From Opisthocomus hoazin (taxonomy: Eukaryota; Chordata; Aves; Opisthocomiformes; Opisthocomidae), in assembly GCF_030867145.1 (NCBI RefSeq), contig NC_134414.1, forward strand, positions 123,764,465 through 123,828,464: 64,000 nucleotides of DNA, written 5' to 3'. Shown here piece by piece: positions 28,701 through 38,842 of this stretch. Within the stretch, counting starts at the first letter, position 1. Every line of letters begins with the position of its first letter. The translations under genes and the position numbers were made by a program. The notes beneath the pieces are model-generated. The model was not told where the DNA came from. It made no database searches and saw nothing but the letters and a program-made list of their open reading frames with translations.

Positions 28701-31700
28701 TGCTTCCCGCAGGTTCTTTGGGTTGCCTCTGGGATAAAAGAAAATAACTCCAAAAATAAACTTAAGGGGATTTCTAAATTAAACTTTGCCCTGTCATTTT
28801 CCCAGCTGGAGAACTTAGAGAAAGTGAGTTGTTTATTGCCCAATGGTAAGGATAAATATAGCAGAGGTGGCTGTGTGTGCTCAAAATTGTGTGGAAAGCC
28901 TGTTTTTCCCTTTCTGCATGTGTCCTGCCCCTAAGAACTGAAAAGAAGCCTGCAGTGTCATGCACCAGCTGTGTGCGTGAGGTGGTCCGCTTGCCTTGCT
29001 TCCCAGTGACCTGCTCTCCAGTGTCTTCCTGCTGAAGGACACACCCTGGTGCTGAGCCTGGAGCAGTAGTTTATGCACTGTAATTTCTTGTAGTAGATTT
29101 AACTATTCTCTTGGGAAAGTAACTTCTGAAATTTAAATACTGCTTTCACTGACCATGCCAGCTCTGCATGACGTGTAAGGAGAAAACAAGTGTGCTGTGA
29201 CCCCCTCTAAGCTTATGGACTGTTTTCTACATGATGCTAACCCAGTGTGTGGTGGTGGTGGTGAGATGCACTTACTCTTAGATAACCATTCTGCCTTGAA
29301 CTGAGGTGGGCTGGGGCACTGCGCGGCATCTGGAACCCCTGCATGGCCACGGTCTCCATTCATTCTCTGACTCTGGTGTTTTGTTTTTGTTGTTTTTTTT
29401 TTTTCCTTTCTGCCTTGGTGTGCTGGGATCGGATCCTGCTTACCTTCCTCTCCTTACAGAGATCCTGATATAGACGCCAGATTGGGAATGTAACAGGGCT
29501 GGGTCTTCTCTTCCAGTCCCACTAGACACCATGGTAACTAATCAAGTTGGTGGTTGCTGTTAATACCTGTGTGTATGTGTACACATTTCCTCTTCCTTTG
29601 CTGACTAACCAGCTAGTTCTCTACTAACATAACTTCACTGCAATTTGTGCTGCAATCTGTTGACAGAGGGACGATGCATTTCACTGGGTGCTTGGGTTTC
29701 ATTGTCTCATGTCTAACTGGGATGGGATTGCTGTTTATCCTGGATGGTGTCCCTCCATCTCTTCCAGCAGTGAACTCACCAGTGCATTGACTAAAGCACA
29801 GGAAATTCACAGAATTCAGAGCCCTTTCTGTGTCAGAATAAAAGTAAATTACCTATAAAGTGTTCCTCTGGCTCAGACAGCCTGAGTGTTTGAAAACCTG
29901 CAGTGATCCAAGTGCAGTAATTGCTTAAACCTGAATTACGACTTTTAGATAGTGTAGATCTGAGGAGTTTTGTGAATAAAGCAAACAATTCATGAGTATG
30001 TAATTTTGGTAGCAGAAGGGCTGCTTTGTCTCTGAGACAGTAGAAGCCTCTTGCCATGATGGTGGGGGCAGTATTTTATTTTTTCCTCTTCTTACTGCTG
30101 GATGTATGAGGAGCTAAGTCTTCTGTGGTTAGACTTACCAAAGGATAAAAAATTGTTGCCCTGTGAGGAGGTGGTCTGCTTAATGTCACTGTCCTCATTT
30201 GTTTGTTTCTATACGTGCTTTGTACACTGTCTGTCTACAAAGATTGGGGGAAAAGGATGCCCAGTGGTCAGAGGGTTGTGGTAACAAAGGGAACTCCTGT
30301 GTCTGCTGCCAAGGAGGTGGCTAGTTTTCTTTCCTGGGTGCTTGGGTACAAGGGGGTAGACCTAGCATTTAGACACCCATTACTGCATTGCCTGGAAGCT
30401 ACTAACGTTAAGTTTAAGGGCATTTGCTCATATACTTCGCTCTGTGGTATTCATTTCTTTGTCTGTCACAGGCTAGTTTTCAGTCCTTGTTTAAGCAGAT
30501 GGAAAGAAGTAAACTGAGAGTGAAAACTGACAACCTTCTTTTAGGGGTTTTGGTTCTTACTACAAGACAGTTCTCGTGTTTGAAAAGCAAGATTTGCCTG
30601 ACTTGATATTCAAGTAGCTGTATCAGGACACATAGCTTTTGTGTCACGTGTGACTCTTAAAGTCATTGCTGCAGAGACTGGTGTCTGTTGTGAGCGGGCA
30701 GAATTATTTTGGGATTGTAGCCTAGCCAAAAGCAAGGGAACTAGTGGGGAGTTTGTTAGGAAGTACCTTTCTGGTACAGAGAGGTGGTGGCTCTTGCAAG
30801 TATTCACTCTAACTGTAGCACTGGTATAACACTTGCCTCTGTGACTGGGGCTGTTTAGCTTATAGTTAGGAGACGATTGCTGTTTACTGCTGTTGACTGA
30901 GTCTGAAGCCTCAGTGAAGAAAACGCTTATGGTTTTAGACAGGTTGGGTTGAATGGGAATATCTAAGGAACAGGGGTTTTGGAGGAGCTGCTGTCCTATG
31001 TTAATAGTTGTTCCTGTGTGTTGCTTACCAGTGAGACTCTGGGAGGAAGGGCAGAAAAATGTCTGGGGAGAGATGGAGAATTATATGTGTTTATTTCAGA
31101 ATACGTTATGTTCATTTTTACTTTGGCATAATCTGCCACATTCATCTTGCCATCACTCGTTTTTTGTTTTTGTTCTTTTTTTTTTTTTTTTCTTTTGTGT
31201 GCCTCTTGAACATTGTCGTGCAAACTCTGCTCTGCCACCTCGTCAGCTGCAGTACATCTGAGAGCTTGATGGCACCGGTTAAGCAGGCTCCGCAGAAGTC
31301 GCCCTCCGACACAGAGGGTCTGGTAAACAGCGTGCCCGCCAGATCACACCAGGTAAACTCCTTCCTGCGGCTTCCCAAAGCAGGATCCTCCCAAAGTGTG
31401 GGGGAGATGGCATGGAAAAGATAAAGGCAGGGTGGGACAGATGAATTAGGTGCTGTCTGTTAAGGTGATGAGGGCTGGGGGTGGTAAAAGTGTCTTCTCT
31501 GAACAAGGGATGGACAGTAAGTTGGGACTGGTGAGCTCGTCCGTAGAAGGCTGAATGCGATTGAAAGAATAGTGTCTTGATATTAGTTGAGATGGAGTTT
31601 TATGCCCTTTTTGTACTAATGTATAAAAAAAAGATGGTTCTGATCTTGCGCGTTACCATACACAAGCGGCAGTGAAGTATAAGGATGAGAGCCTGTCAAG

Positions 31701-34700
31701 GATGAGGAGTGGGCAGTGGTTAGCTGTAGAGGCAACATTGTCTACTAGATGCATAATCACCCCATAAAGCTGCCTAATCTGTTCTAGGATTGCAATGGGG
31801 AGGAGTTTTACTTACTCTGTCATCCCTGTGAAGGGGCATGCCCTGTGGCATGTATTTCCTTCACAAGGGAATGAGCCAGCACAGTGCAAACACTGAACAG
31901 TGATCATCAGTTTGAAGGTGCCTCTTGCTGCTGAGAGCACTCCTCTGCTAAGCCACCCAACTTTTGTGGGCTTGAAATTGCCACGCTTTGTCTTGTGCTG
32001 GCTGCTGTTGGCAAAGTTCTGCTGACTTGGAAGGAAAAAGGTGGCTCTTATCCAGACTTAACATCCCGTGGGAAATCAGTCAGAGAGAGCATGAGTCAGA
32101 CAGGGATTCTACGCAATAAATAGTTACCTGTTAACAGTGTACAGGATATCCTTATTTGTAAGCTGTTTCTTACCTCTTGATTTGCGTATTTCCAGCAATT
32201 TGCCTGTGGAGGTATGGATCCTGAGTGAGTTGAAGTCCAAAATGGACTTTTTCTTAATTAGACACCTTTTAGCAAGTGGCTGCAGAGAAGTGTGTGAACC
32301 GATGGGTTTCTATATCAGAGTTCATACCTGATTTCTTAATTTCTCCTGACAAAATAATGGAGATGTGTGTTAATGTGTTAACACTACAGGGAAAAAAAAT
32401 ACAGTGCTAACAGTGAGCTGGAAAAAGTCCCAAGTTGGGCTTCCAGTCTGGTTTTGAAATGCATCTTGTTCTTGGCAGGTGCAGTATTTCCAGAGTTCTA
32501 GCACAAATGCCGACAAAGTTACCTGCTGCCTTCAGACAACCATTATTCTCTAAACATAAAGGCAATATACTGAAGTTACAAGATTTAAAAATAGTTCAGA
32601 CTTTGAGTGGAGTGGGTCTAGTAACAGCAGGCTGCCTACAAGGCCTAGGTAAAGCTTGAATTTTCTGGTCCGTGGGAGGGGCGTCTAGAATGGGGGAATA
32701 AAAAAGCTTACATGTGGGATGTATGTTGCAGTAACTTGGAGCCAACTTCCCTAGGTCAAAAGACCAAGACGTTTTATCTAATTACTGCCATGGTACGAAG
32801 CAGTACATGCAAGTGCCCTGAGACTACGTGGAGGAAGAGTTTTGCTGTTCTGCACTTACATCCTGAAAGCAAAAATACTTTTATCTTCTGTGTAACATTT
32901 TGGTGTGAAAACTTGCTGTGTCCTCACCCTTCTGTGTCCCCCGTGTTCTGGGTCTCAGTGTGCTGGAAGGAACATGTCAGAGGTAATCTAAACTTTGTAA
33001 AGATAGCTGAGAGTCAGTGTGCTTTTGCCCTCCTGTAGTCACTCCAGTCTACTTATTCCTTGACGGGGTCCTCCAGGGTCTTCCTGCTGGTAAGTTCCTA
33101 AAGGAAAATCCGAAGTGTGAACTCTCCTGACCTCAAAGGAAAAATATGGCAAATGGCTTTAGTTTTGTTTAGTTTTAGTTTAGTTTCTTAGTTTTGGATC
33201 TCTTCCGTCAGGCAGAGAGCTTTGTTTGGATTTTCTTTTCTTGGCAAACATTCCTAGCAGCAAGTGGTTCCTCTACCTTCTGTTAAGCATTTGCCCGATC
33301 TTTACAGAACAGCAAGGAAACATATTTACTTTTCTTTGTAAAGATCCACAATAAAATCAGGGTAGATCAGATTTTTGACAGATGGTTTAAATCAGTGAGG
33401 AAACTAAATTGCAATTGATTTACACATTTTTGACTTCTAGCCATTGTTTTTGAAAGAAAAATAGGTGATATCATCATGCAAAATAACATACTTGAAATCT
33501 AGCATCACATATAAATAAAACCTGTTATTTCTGGGTAATCAAGAAATTATTTGTAGTATTCAAGCTTTTGAGCTGTGGTGTAGGTGAAACGCGGATAGTC
33601 GGATTCCTAGCAGTTCCCAGAAGCTGTTGCAGGCTGCTTGCTGATTGAGGCGCGCTTTTGTGTCTGGGATTGCCTGGCAGCTTTAGACCAGTGGTTCAGT
33701 CAGTGCTACCCTCAGACAGTAAAAGCCTGTGGACGTCCTTGTAGCCTTTTACCAAGTAGGATGTGTAGGAGGTGACTGAATGCTTCGTGCTTCACTGGTG
33801 GAGAAGAACTGTGAATATAAATACACAACCCCCGCTTCTGCAAGTTAAAAGCAGCGATACAGGTGTTTGTTCTCGAAGAGTGGCATTTAAATTTATTAAA
33901 TGAAGTTTATTCATTTTGTTATTTATGTATCAGTTTAAGAATCAGTGATGAAGTATTTGACCACATCACAGCTGAAAGTGCACTTGAGCCTGCACTTGCT
34001 TTGTGTTTTGGTTGCAAGTTTATCAAGATCAAGTGTGGATCTTGCTTTCTGGAGTGCCCCAGGGTGCTGAAAGTATGCTTATCTGATTCTGTGAGTGTTC
34101 AGCTGGTTATATCCGCTTCGCTTGTTTTCACTGTGTCTCCCTTCTCAGCAGGGAGCTATGTTCTGTCCTGTCAAATTTGTATGTGGTGTTTCTTCTCTAT
34201 GCCATCATTCCCTAGTGACTCGTATTGTACCATGACTGTTACTCAGATGAGTGAGAAAAGCATTTCCAAGGAAGGCAAGAACTGTATGTGTTTCCCAGAT
34301 GGATGTCCTTGTTTAGCTGGTGGTCTGGGTTGCAGCAGGCATACTGGAAGGCAGATGTGTGTTGCGCCAAGGTATGCGAAGGTGGCTGTCATTTGTTCTT
34401 GTGCTTTGAAAGTACCTGAGTGTTCATTTCTGGGCAGGCTGAAGGACCGCTGATCTTAAAGTGTAAATTCCATAGAACTGTGTTTCTCATGTATGGAGCA
34501 GTATGGTGTAGAGATCCTAAGCAGGTAGGTCTGTCAGTGTAGAGGTGAGGAGCACTAAAGCTACGTTAACTTAGGTGCAAATCTCTGGCTTTGCTTTTTC
34601 TGGTTTAAGCCATAGCTGAACAGGCTCTGTTTGAGCTGTGTTCCAGGCTTTGAGCTGGACCGCAGGACCCTGGGAAGGAGAAGTTCATGCTGCTGGGAAT

Positions 34701-37428
34701 CTTGACTTAAATTTCAGGTAAATTTCCTGGAGCTGGAATCTCTGGTAGTTGCAACTTCTTTCAGAATCTAAAACATCTGAAAATACTGTAGACCACTGTT
34801 AGACCATGGTGGTATAACTTTGCAATTCCTTTTTCTTTGCTGTAACTTGCAATTCATGACTCTGCTGACAAACCTATAACAAGGTGTCAGTACACCAGCT
34901 ACTTTTTTCCCTTCAGTTCTGAGTGGAAAAATTGTAAGGGTTAGGGGAATGCTGAGTTTTATGTGGCAGCGCTGGTTGGTCGTCTGGTTCTGAAGAGTCA
35001 GGATGAGCTGATTTGGCGTTAGGTGAAAGTTTTGAATTGTTTAGACTTTTTTGAAGCTTTTGCTTGTGGAATAAGAGTCTTTACAAAGATTCAGATCACT
35101 GGAGTTATCAGATGCAGGAAAATTGGCCCTGGTGATGATTATAATCAGCTAGAAAATCAGTTGGCAGCAAATCAAATAGATGGACCATTACAGTAAATAC
35201 TTGATCCTCCTTTTCTCTGTGTTAGGTAATCTACTGCTTACTTAGGTCATAGTGAACACACAGAGATGGTGATAGTTTGGTTTAGCTCAGGTGATCATGC
35301 CAGTCAATCTCTCCACCACCACCTAACATGATGATTGCAGCAGAATAACTATATTTAACCTAGCATGATTAGAATAGTGATAACTGATCCTTAATGAACT
35401 CCTGTGGTAGAAAATTGACCTATCAGAATTATTTGAACTAAACGTGAATTGTCATAGTGAATACTTCATGCAGTTGTAGATTTATTTTTTCTTTTTAAAC
35501 TGATAGGAAGTTCTCTTGAGCTGAATTTGTCACACTCTGGACCTATGGCTTCAGGCAGATGAGACTTCCAAAATTGCTTACAAATAGACCTTAGGGTCAC
35601 ATTGCCTTGAAGTTTGTATAGACACTGGGCTCTTAATTGGAATTAGTAATGTAATCCTGATATAATGTTGGAGACCAGACCAACATGAGAGCCAACAGCA
35701 GAAAAAGAAAAAAAAGTTATTCTAATGAGACTTTAAATTTAGAATATTCTGAGACGTCAGCGTCTTTTTTTTGAGCATTTCCTCAGTCGATTATTTATAC
35801 TCACCGTTTTATATCTGCTCACAAGTTTTCATCCTTCTGTCCTTCTCCTTCCTCTACTCTTTATCAATTGGGAAATGTTTTACCTGGAAGGAAGAAACTT
35901 TGAGTCTCGGAAAGAGAACAAGGCATTTAGCAGGTGCATGCTTTGCTGTTGTGTTGAGGGGAAAACAGCTGTGTGGAAGTGTACCCCGGTATAGTCCTTC
36001 AGGGACTTAATTTTCTGTACAGAAGGTCTCTTTTAACCTCTGGGTCCTAACTGCTTTGGAAGATGGATGGAAGGATTTCTGGGTCAGTTCCGTAGAGATG
36101 TTTTCTGATTTAGCGGGATACTAAAAGTACTGGCGAGAAGGGGGTGGGAGTAATGCCTGTGAAAGGCCGCTTCTTTCTGGGACATAAGTGAAATGGAAAC
36201 AGAGTTAAATGGATGAGATAGTTTTGAAGCAAAAACTGCTAGAAAAGCCACAACCAAACTAAACCATCTCTCTTTGTAATTTCCCCCACCCACCCAACCA
36301 CCTCCTGAATAGGACAGTGCCTTTCCCTCCTGCTCAGGGTGTGTGTGTGGGGTGTTTGTGGTCTCTCTGCTGAGGTCACCTGGTAAGTGGTCGCAGCCTT
36401 CTGCTCTGTGCTTGTGTCAGTCTGGGTGTGCAGAATGGGAGCTGTAGGTCAGACCTTTCCCTAAAGGTCCCACCTATCTTGTTGGGTACCTGCTCTTGGT
36501 AGGCTGCAGTCCTGTCCTCAGCCTGTCTCGAATAGCTGCAGTTTGCTTTCCTATGGGCTGTGCTTTGGAGGACATGGTGTTTTAGGAAGGTGCTGGCATG
36601 TTTGCACGCTCTGCTGAGAGATGGTGCTGTAATGTCCTCCACTGCACCCCAGCCGATATAACGAAGGTGTGTGGCCGTGTGTGCCCAGTGTGTCTGTGGA
36701 GGCACCGACTGCCTGGGTCGGCTCAAAAGTCAGGTAAGAATTCTGCGTTACTGCGCTGTTTCAGTATTTTCTGTCTCGCTGCTGTGTAAGTCTTGATCCC
36801 ATCCCTTGCTTGGGCAGTGACTGGTGTTGTAAGGTGGCTGCAGGTTTGTTCTCTGCCTCGTTGTCCGAGTGGTACCGCTGCGCTGGGATTTGCAGGGCTG
36901 GAGTGGCAGTACGGGGAGTATGCTCGGCTGCCTGCTGGTAGATCTGTAGTACAGTTCCTCTTGAAAAATATTAAATCTGGCATGCATCCAGCTAAGCCAT
37001 CTATCTTTGCTCCACAGCACGTAAGAATTGCTGCTTTTCAGAACAGAGGATTCTAGATTTTGCTTTCGGTGAGGAGCACGCGTCCCTAGCGGTATGGCCA
37101 GGAGGCGGTGGTGCTGTTTGGCGTGCTGGTCTGATAAGAGCAAGGTGGCAGACTAGAGCTCATTTGTAGGCGAGGGTTCATTCCACCTGCTTCAAAGTGC
37201 CGTTAGCAGTCATAAAAGCTCTGTGGTCTTGCTTTGGCTTTGGTCTTGCTGCAGCCCCTGCGGAAGCGAGGGGCAATACGGTCTGTTCCGAAAAGTACTG
37301 ATTGTGCCTTTTTGTTCTGTTCCCAGGGCCCAGTCATTTACGCGCAGTTAGATCACTCCGGCGGACAGCACAGCGACAAGATTAACAAGTCTGAGTCTGT
37401 GGTCTACGCTGATATTCGGAAGAACTGA
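1600..37428 (+). CDS. MPZL1: MPZL1 (PZR), myelin protein zero-like 1, complete gene
   Basis: Six coding exons join in frame: 1600-1705, 19048-19208, 22517-22730, 27753-27885, 31247-31352 and 37327-37428. They give 273 residues (human 269). Order: hydrophobic signal peptide (about 22-35), Ig V domain with cysteines 61 and 138 and the W77 and DNGTYIC (132-138) hallmarks, N-glycosylation sequons N53 and N133, membrane helix about 168-194, basic stop-transfer RKNNSKKR, then a cytoplasmic tail. The tail ends in two ITIMs, VIYAQL (Y245) and VVYADI (Y267). In mammals these phosphotyrosines recruit the phosphatase SHP-2 (PTPN11), and the protein acts in adhesion and motility signalling at the plasma membrane. 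The tail and the PPDIVV segment are nearly identical to human as I recall it, so the call is firm. All introns are GT-AG. Confidence 0.97.
5896..6472 (+). mobile_element. Solo LTR, avian ERVL-like, sense orientation
   Basis: The first part (near 5910-6130) matches, after reverse complement, the far end of the neighbouring LTR at 6489-7055. The last part (near 6339-6470), with ATTAAA at 6341-6346 and a CCCATCCCACTG segment, matches its near end. The middle differs (GGAGCCCTGCTTTCCTGG near 6265), so the two belong to related subfamilies. I recognise it as a common avian LTR type. The ends are degraded, so boundaries are good to about 10 bp, and no internal retroviral genes are present. The family name is uncertain. 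Confidence 0.75.
6489..7055 (-). mobile_element. Solo LTR, avian ERVL-like, antisense orientation
   Basis: On the + strand it runs from TGTCGTGGCTTAACC to AACCAGGACA, the usual TG...CA LTR ends. The polyadenylation-type ATTAAA reads on the - strand near 6634-6639. The flanks TTCCC (6484-6488) and TTCAC (7056-7060) could be a 5-bp target duplication with one mismatch, the size typical of ERVL elements. It contains a short interrupted ATA/ATG run (6658-6675). No coding domains are present, so this is an old solo copy. Confidence 0.8.
10775..11637 (+). mobile_element. ERV-derived LTR fragment with internal minisatellite
   Basis: The segment resembles a second, GC-richer avian LTR type. Around 11045-11250 a diverged repeat recurs with the core GCTGGAGCAG or GTGGAGCAG plus CCCCTGCAGC and CATGGAGAGGACC. 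It is followed by a polyadenylation signal AATAAA at 11450-11455 and a T-rich, GGTAACTGGTAGGTGA-type 3' region that stops at GGTCAAC just before a CR1. The 5' limit is my estimate. No retroviral reading frame survives. It lies in the sense orientation of MPZL1. Confidence 0.6.
11637..12018 (-). mobile_element. CR1 LINE fragment (3' end), antisense to MPZL1
   Basis: On the + strand it starts with the CR1 terminal octamer-type repeats (ATCACACAGAATCACAGAAT) and the hallmark GGAAGGGACCTCTG, so the element points to the - strand. About 380 bp remain: the 3' UTR and the end of ORF2. The - strand stays open for 109 codons (12019 to 11690) with recognisable CR1 ORF2 C-terminal sequence such as [11 protein letters not shown] and [11 protein letters not shown]. 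This suggests a relatively young 5'-truncated copy. Confidence 0.93.
12158..12190. repeat. AT dinucleotide microsatellite
   Basis: An AT run of about nine units (12158-12175), then interrupted AT-rich sequence. It lies in MPZL1 intron 1. Confidence 0.7.
13730..13766. repeat. Perfect inverted repeat, 15-bp arms, 7-nt loop
   Basis: The arms CATTGATCTCCAAGC (13730-13744) and its exact complement (13752-13766) flank the loop ACTGGCA. It is in intron 1 and not part of any repeat I recognise. Confidence 0.85.
14261..14310. repeat. Two perfect tandem copies of a 25-bp unit
   Basis: The unit beginning GGGTGACTCTCAGCTGACC occurs at 14261-14285 and 14286-14310 without mismatch. A recent local duplication is the simplest reading. 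Confidence 0.9.
19048..19208 (+). CDS. MPZL1: MPZL1 coding exon 2: first half of Ig V domain
   Basis: The acceptor CCATACAG and donor TCA|GTAAGA bound 161 nt, which complete codon 36 and encode residues 37-89. It carries the EIFVENGT segment with sequon N53, the first Ig cysteine C61 and the conserved tryptophan in VSWSFQPEG (W77 to P81). It ends in phase 0. Similarity to human MPZL1 ([10 protein letters not shown]) is direct. Confidence 0.97.
19209..22516 (+). other. MPZL1 intron 2 (3.3 kb)
   Basis: Donor GTAAGA, acceptor GACTACAG. No known repeat or additional exon is visible. A CA-rich low-complexity patch lies near 22215-22280. Confidence 0.85.
22517..22730 (+). CDS. MPZL1: MPZL1 coding exon 3: second half of Ig V domain
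   Basis: 214 nt encode residues 90-160 plus one base of codon 161. [11 protein letters not shown] (106-116), KKDASISI (118-125) and [17 protein letters not shown] (132-148) hold the V-domain F strand, the second cysteine C138 and sequon N133. The donor is AAAG|GTATTC. Confidence 0.97.
24362..24646 (+). mobile_element. CR1 LINE fragment (3' end), sense
   Basis: The end of CR1 ORF2 is readable ([23 protein letters not shown]), followed by the 3' UTR hallmarks GGTTGGGCTAGATGACCTC and AAGGTCCCTTCC and the terminal ATTCTGTGATGCTGGAATTC-type repeats. It is strongly 5' truncated, at about 285 bp. Confidence 0.92.
25481..25520. repeat. Two perfect tandem copies of a 20-bp unit
   Basis: ACTTCTGTCAACAGAACATA occurs at 25481-25500 and 25501-25520, followed by a diverged third start (ACTGCTGTCC). 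Confidence 0.9.
26333..26808 (+). mobile_element. CR1 LINE fragment (3' end), sense, diverged
   Basis: The order of recognisable blocks fits CR1 ORF2 end plus 3' UTR: GAACTGGGGTTGTC, an internally duplicated AGAAGAAGG/GCTC stretch (26430-26470), GACAATGGGTGTCAATTGAAAC, GGACATAAGAAAATACATTTTTACTGTG, GTTGGACTAGACAATCTC, AGAGGTCCCTTCTGACGTCAATGATTCTGTGATGATC. Frame breaks and a repeated 30-bp patch show it is older than the copies at 11637 and 38843. Confidence 0.88.
27753..27885 (+). CDS. MPZL1: MPZL1 coding exon 4: membrane helix
   Basis: 133 nt complete D161, encode residues 162-204 and leave two bases (GG) of codon 205. The stretch [15 protein letters not shown]...ISIVVCLVI (168-194) is the single membrane span, followed by basic RKNNSKKR. 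The donor is TCTGG|GTAAGA. Confidence 0.96.
27886..31246 (+). other. MPZL1 intron 4 (3.4 kb)
   Basis: Donor GTAAGA, acceptor CCTCGTCAG. It holds a candidate alternative exon at 29460-29533, described separately, and a long T run at 31169-31187. I recognise no interspersed repeat. Confidence 0.8.
29460..29533 (+). other. Candidate alternative MPZL1 exon with early stop
   Basis: A strong acceptor (CTTACCTTCCTCTCCTTACAG, pyrimidine-rich with a plausible branch site) is followed in the right phase after exon 4 by codons reading [10 protein letters not shown] and a TAA at 29491-29493. A possible donor ATG|GTAACT follows at 29534. Inclusion would give a protein of 215 residues ending just after the membrane helix, without ITIMs. 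Mammals make an ITIM-less PZR1b isoform, which motivates the idea. Expression is not shown by sequence. Confidence 0.35.
31247..31352 (+). CDS. MPZL1: MPZL1 coding exon 5: cytoplasmic tail
   Basis: 106 nt complete G205 and encode residues 206-240. [22 protein letters not shown] and SHQ match the human tail closely. The bird sequence has one extra residue (LMAPV against LSPV). It ends in phase 0 at CAG|GTAAAC. Confidence 0.96.
31353..37326 (+). other. MPZL1 intron 5 (6.0 kb)
   Basis: Donor GTAAAC, acceptor TTCCCAG. The frame stays open for 23 codons past exon 5 to a TGA or TAA-type stop ending at 31424, with an AATAAA at 32115-32120. A (TTTAG)-like patch lies at 33158-33198. A 196-codon open frame (33863-34453) has no family features. 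No known repeat is seen. Confidence 0.8.
37327..37428 (+). CDS. MPZL1: MPZL1 coding exon 6: ITIM tail and stop
   Basis: After TTCCCAG, 33 codons and TGA (37426-37428) encode residues 241-273. It contains both ITIMs: [13 protein letters not shown] with Y245 and [10 protein letters not shown] with Y267. Spacing between the tyrosines is 22 residues, suitable for tandem SH2 binding by SHP-2. It is almost identical to human. Confidence 0.98.
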   Translation, partial: GPVIYAQLDHSGGQHSDKINKSESVVYADIRKN

Positions 37429-38842
37429 GATGAGATCCTAAGCTATCCAAAGGAAAACACACATTCAGACTGGAATTGCTTGAACAAGATCTGACCCAGA
37501 GAACTCACATGTGGCCTTTGGTGCCTAGGCTAGGACCAATGCATGTGGATACAGAGGGAAAGATATATATGTATTGTGTGTAAATAGTTTATTTAATCGT
37601 ACAGAAGTGAGACCAATGTTGCATGTTGAAATGCGGTAAGAATTTTGCTTACAAATTGCCAATATTCTTTTTTGTATCTTGTGTGACGAGAGAGAAAGTG
37701 AAAACTCGCATCACAATTTTAAAATATTTTTATCTTGATTATTAATGGAGAAACTGGAAGATGCCTGAAGATTCTAGATTGACCTGGAGATTCTTGTTTT
37801 TGCTTATAGAGCCTAATTTCTTTTTCTGAGTTGGATATAAAGAAGGTATCTTCTTTATATTCACAGGGTTCTTTATGTATACAGGGTATTCATCTTTCCT
37901 TGATTAGATTCTCAGTGCAAGCTGCCTTCTCATATAAACTAGACACTGTCACTTGGTCTTGTAAGCCAAGTAGTGACTCCTAGCTATCAGAAATGTGTGT
38001 CTTAGCAGTGTAGGTGAAGGAAATGTTTAGGCCTGCCTGACCTGTGTAACCTAGGTCACAGAACCGTTTGCTTCTGTGTTGATCCCATCTATTTAAGCTT
38101 AGTCCTTTAAGGTACAGGGATAGTGTTGATCTAATGACTTTTGTGGAATGGTAGTCTACCTGTGAAAACTTAAGGGCTAGTGAGTTAAAGGGATAGGAAG
38201 CTATAGCTGTAGGTGGTTGTCTCAGACTCTGTTGAACCTTTCAATGAAATATTTCTTCCTTGAAGCTCTGTCATTTCATATAAGCATGAAAAAGGGCTCC
38301 CAAGGGATCTGGAAGCTGTAGTGCTCCCTCGCCTCTCTCCCATGGCTCCATTATATCGCTGTCACTTCCTTAGAGATGCTCTATCTGTTCTTAAAAGCCT
38401 GTAGTGGAGGCTGCATGGCCTCTGGAGGAATTCTAGGGCTTCACTCTTTTTCTGATGTGTGTTTTTTTGTGTAACCTCTATTTGCACAGAGGATGTGAAG
38501 GGCAGTTGGATTTCCTTCCTCTCTGCAAGTCTACTACTTGAATATGATTTCCCAGCTCTTTGTTTCTAGATTAAACTCCTCATAGATTGCTAAGGATCTC
38601 TGTTCTCTTCTGCTGAAGAAGATCTTTCTTTAGCTGAGCCATTTGTATCCTGAAATCTGGTGGTCAGAACTGGAAGTGGCATTCCAGCTGAGGTCTTCTC
38701 AGAATAGCATATAGGAGAAGGATTTCTGTTTTGTACATCATAATGTGATGTTGGCTTTTTTGTAGTAACAAAAAATTTTCAGTTTGGTCTGCCATAACCC
38801 CTTCTCTCTGATTTTTCACTCATCTTCTAGTCCAGTCTATTT
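37429..38842 (+). other. MPZL1: MPZL1 3' UTR (start certain, end unknown)
   Basis: Sequence directly after the stop. AT-rich, with no repeat before 38843. It contains a perfect 11-bp hairpin (37835-37860). Possible polyadenylation signals are ATTAAA at 38570-38575, an AATAAA inside the CR1 at 39389-39394, and AATAAA at 43382-43387. None can be chosen from sequence alone. Human MPZL1 also has a long 3' UTR. Confidence 0.7.
37835..37860 (+). other. Perfect stem-loop in MPZL1 3' UTR
   Basis: ATATAAAGAAG (37835-37845), loop GTAT, and the exact complement CTTCTTTATAT (37850-37860). It begins about 407 nt past the stop codon. An RNA hairpin is likely; its role is unknown. Confidence 0.75.

Noticed and set aside
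33863-34453. 196-codon open frame in MPZL1 intron 5, Cys-rich translation
   Set aside because: A frame of this length is expected roughly once in 64 kb by chance. There is no domain, no good promoter or CpG context and no splice or polyadenylation support.
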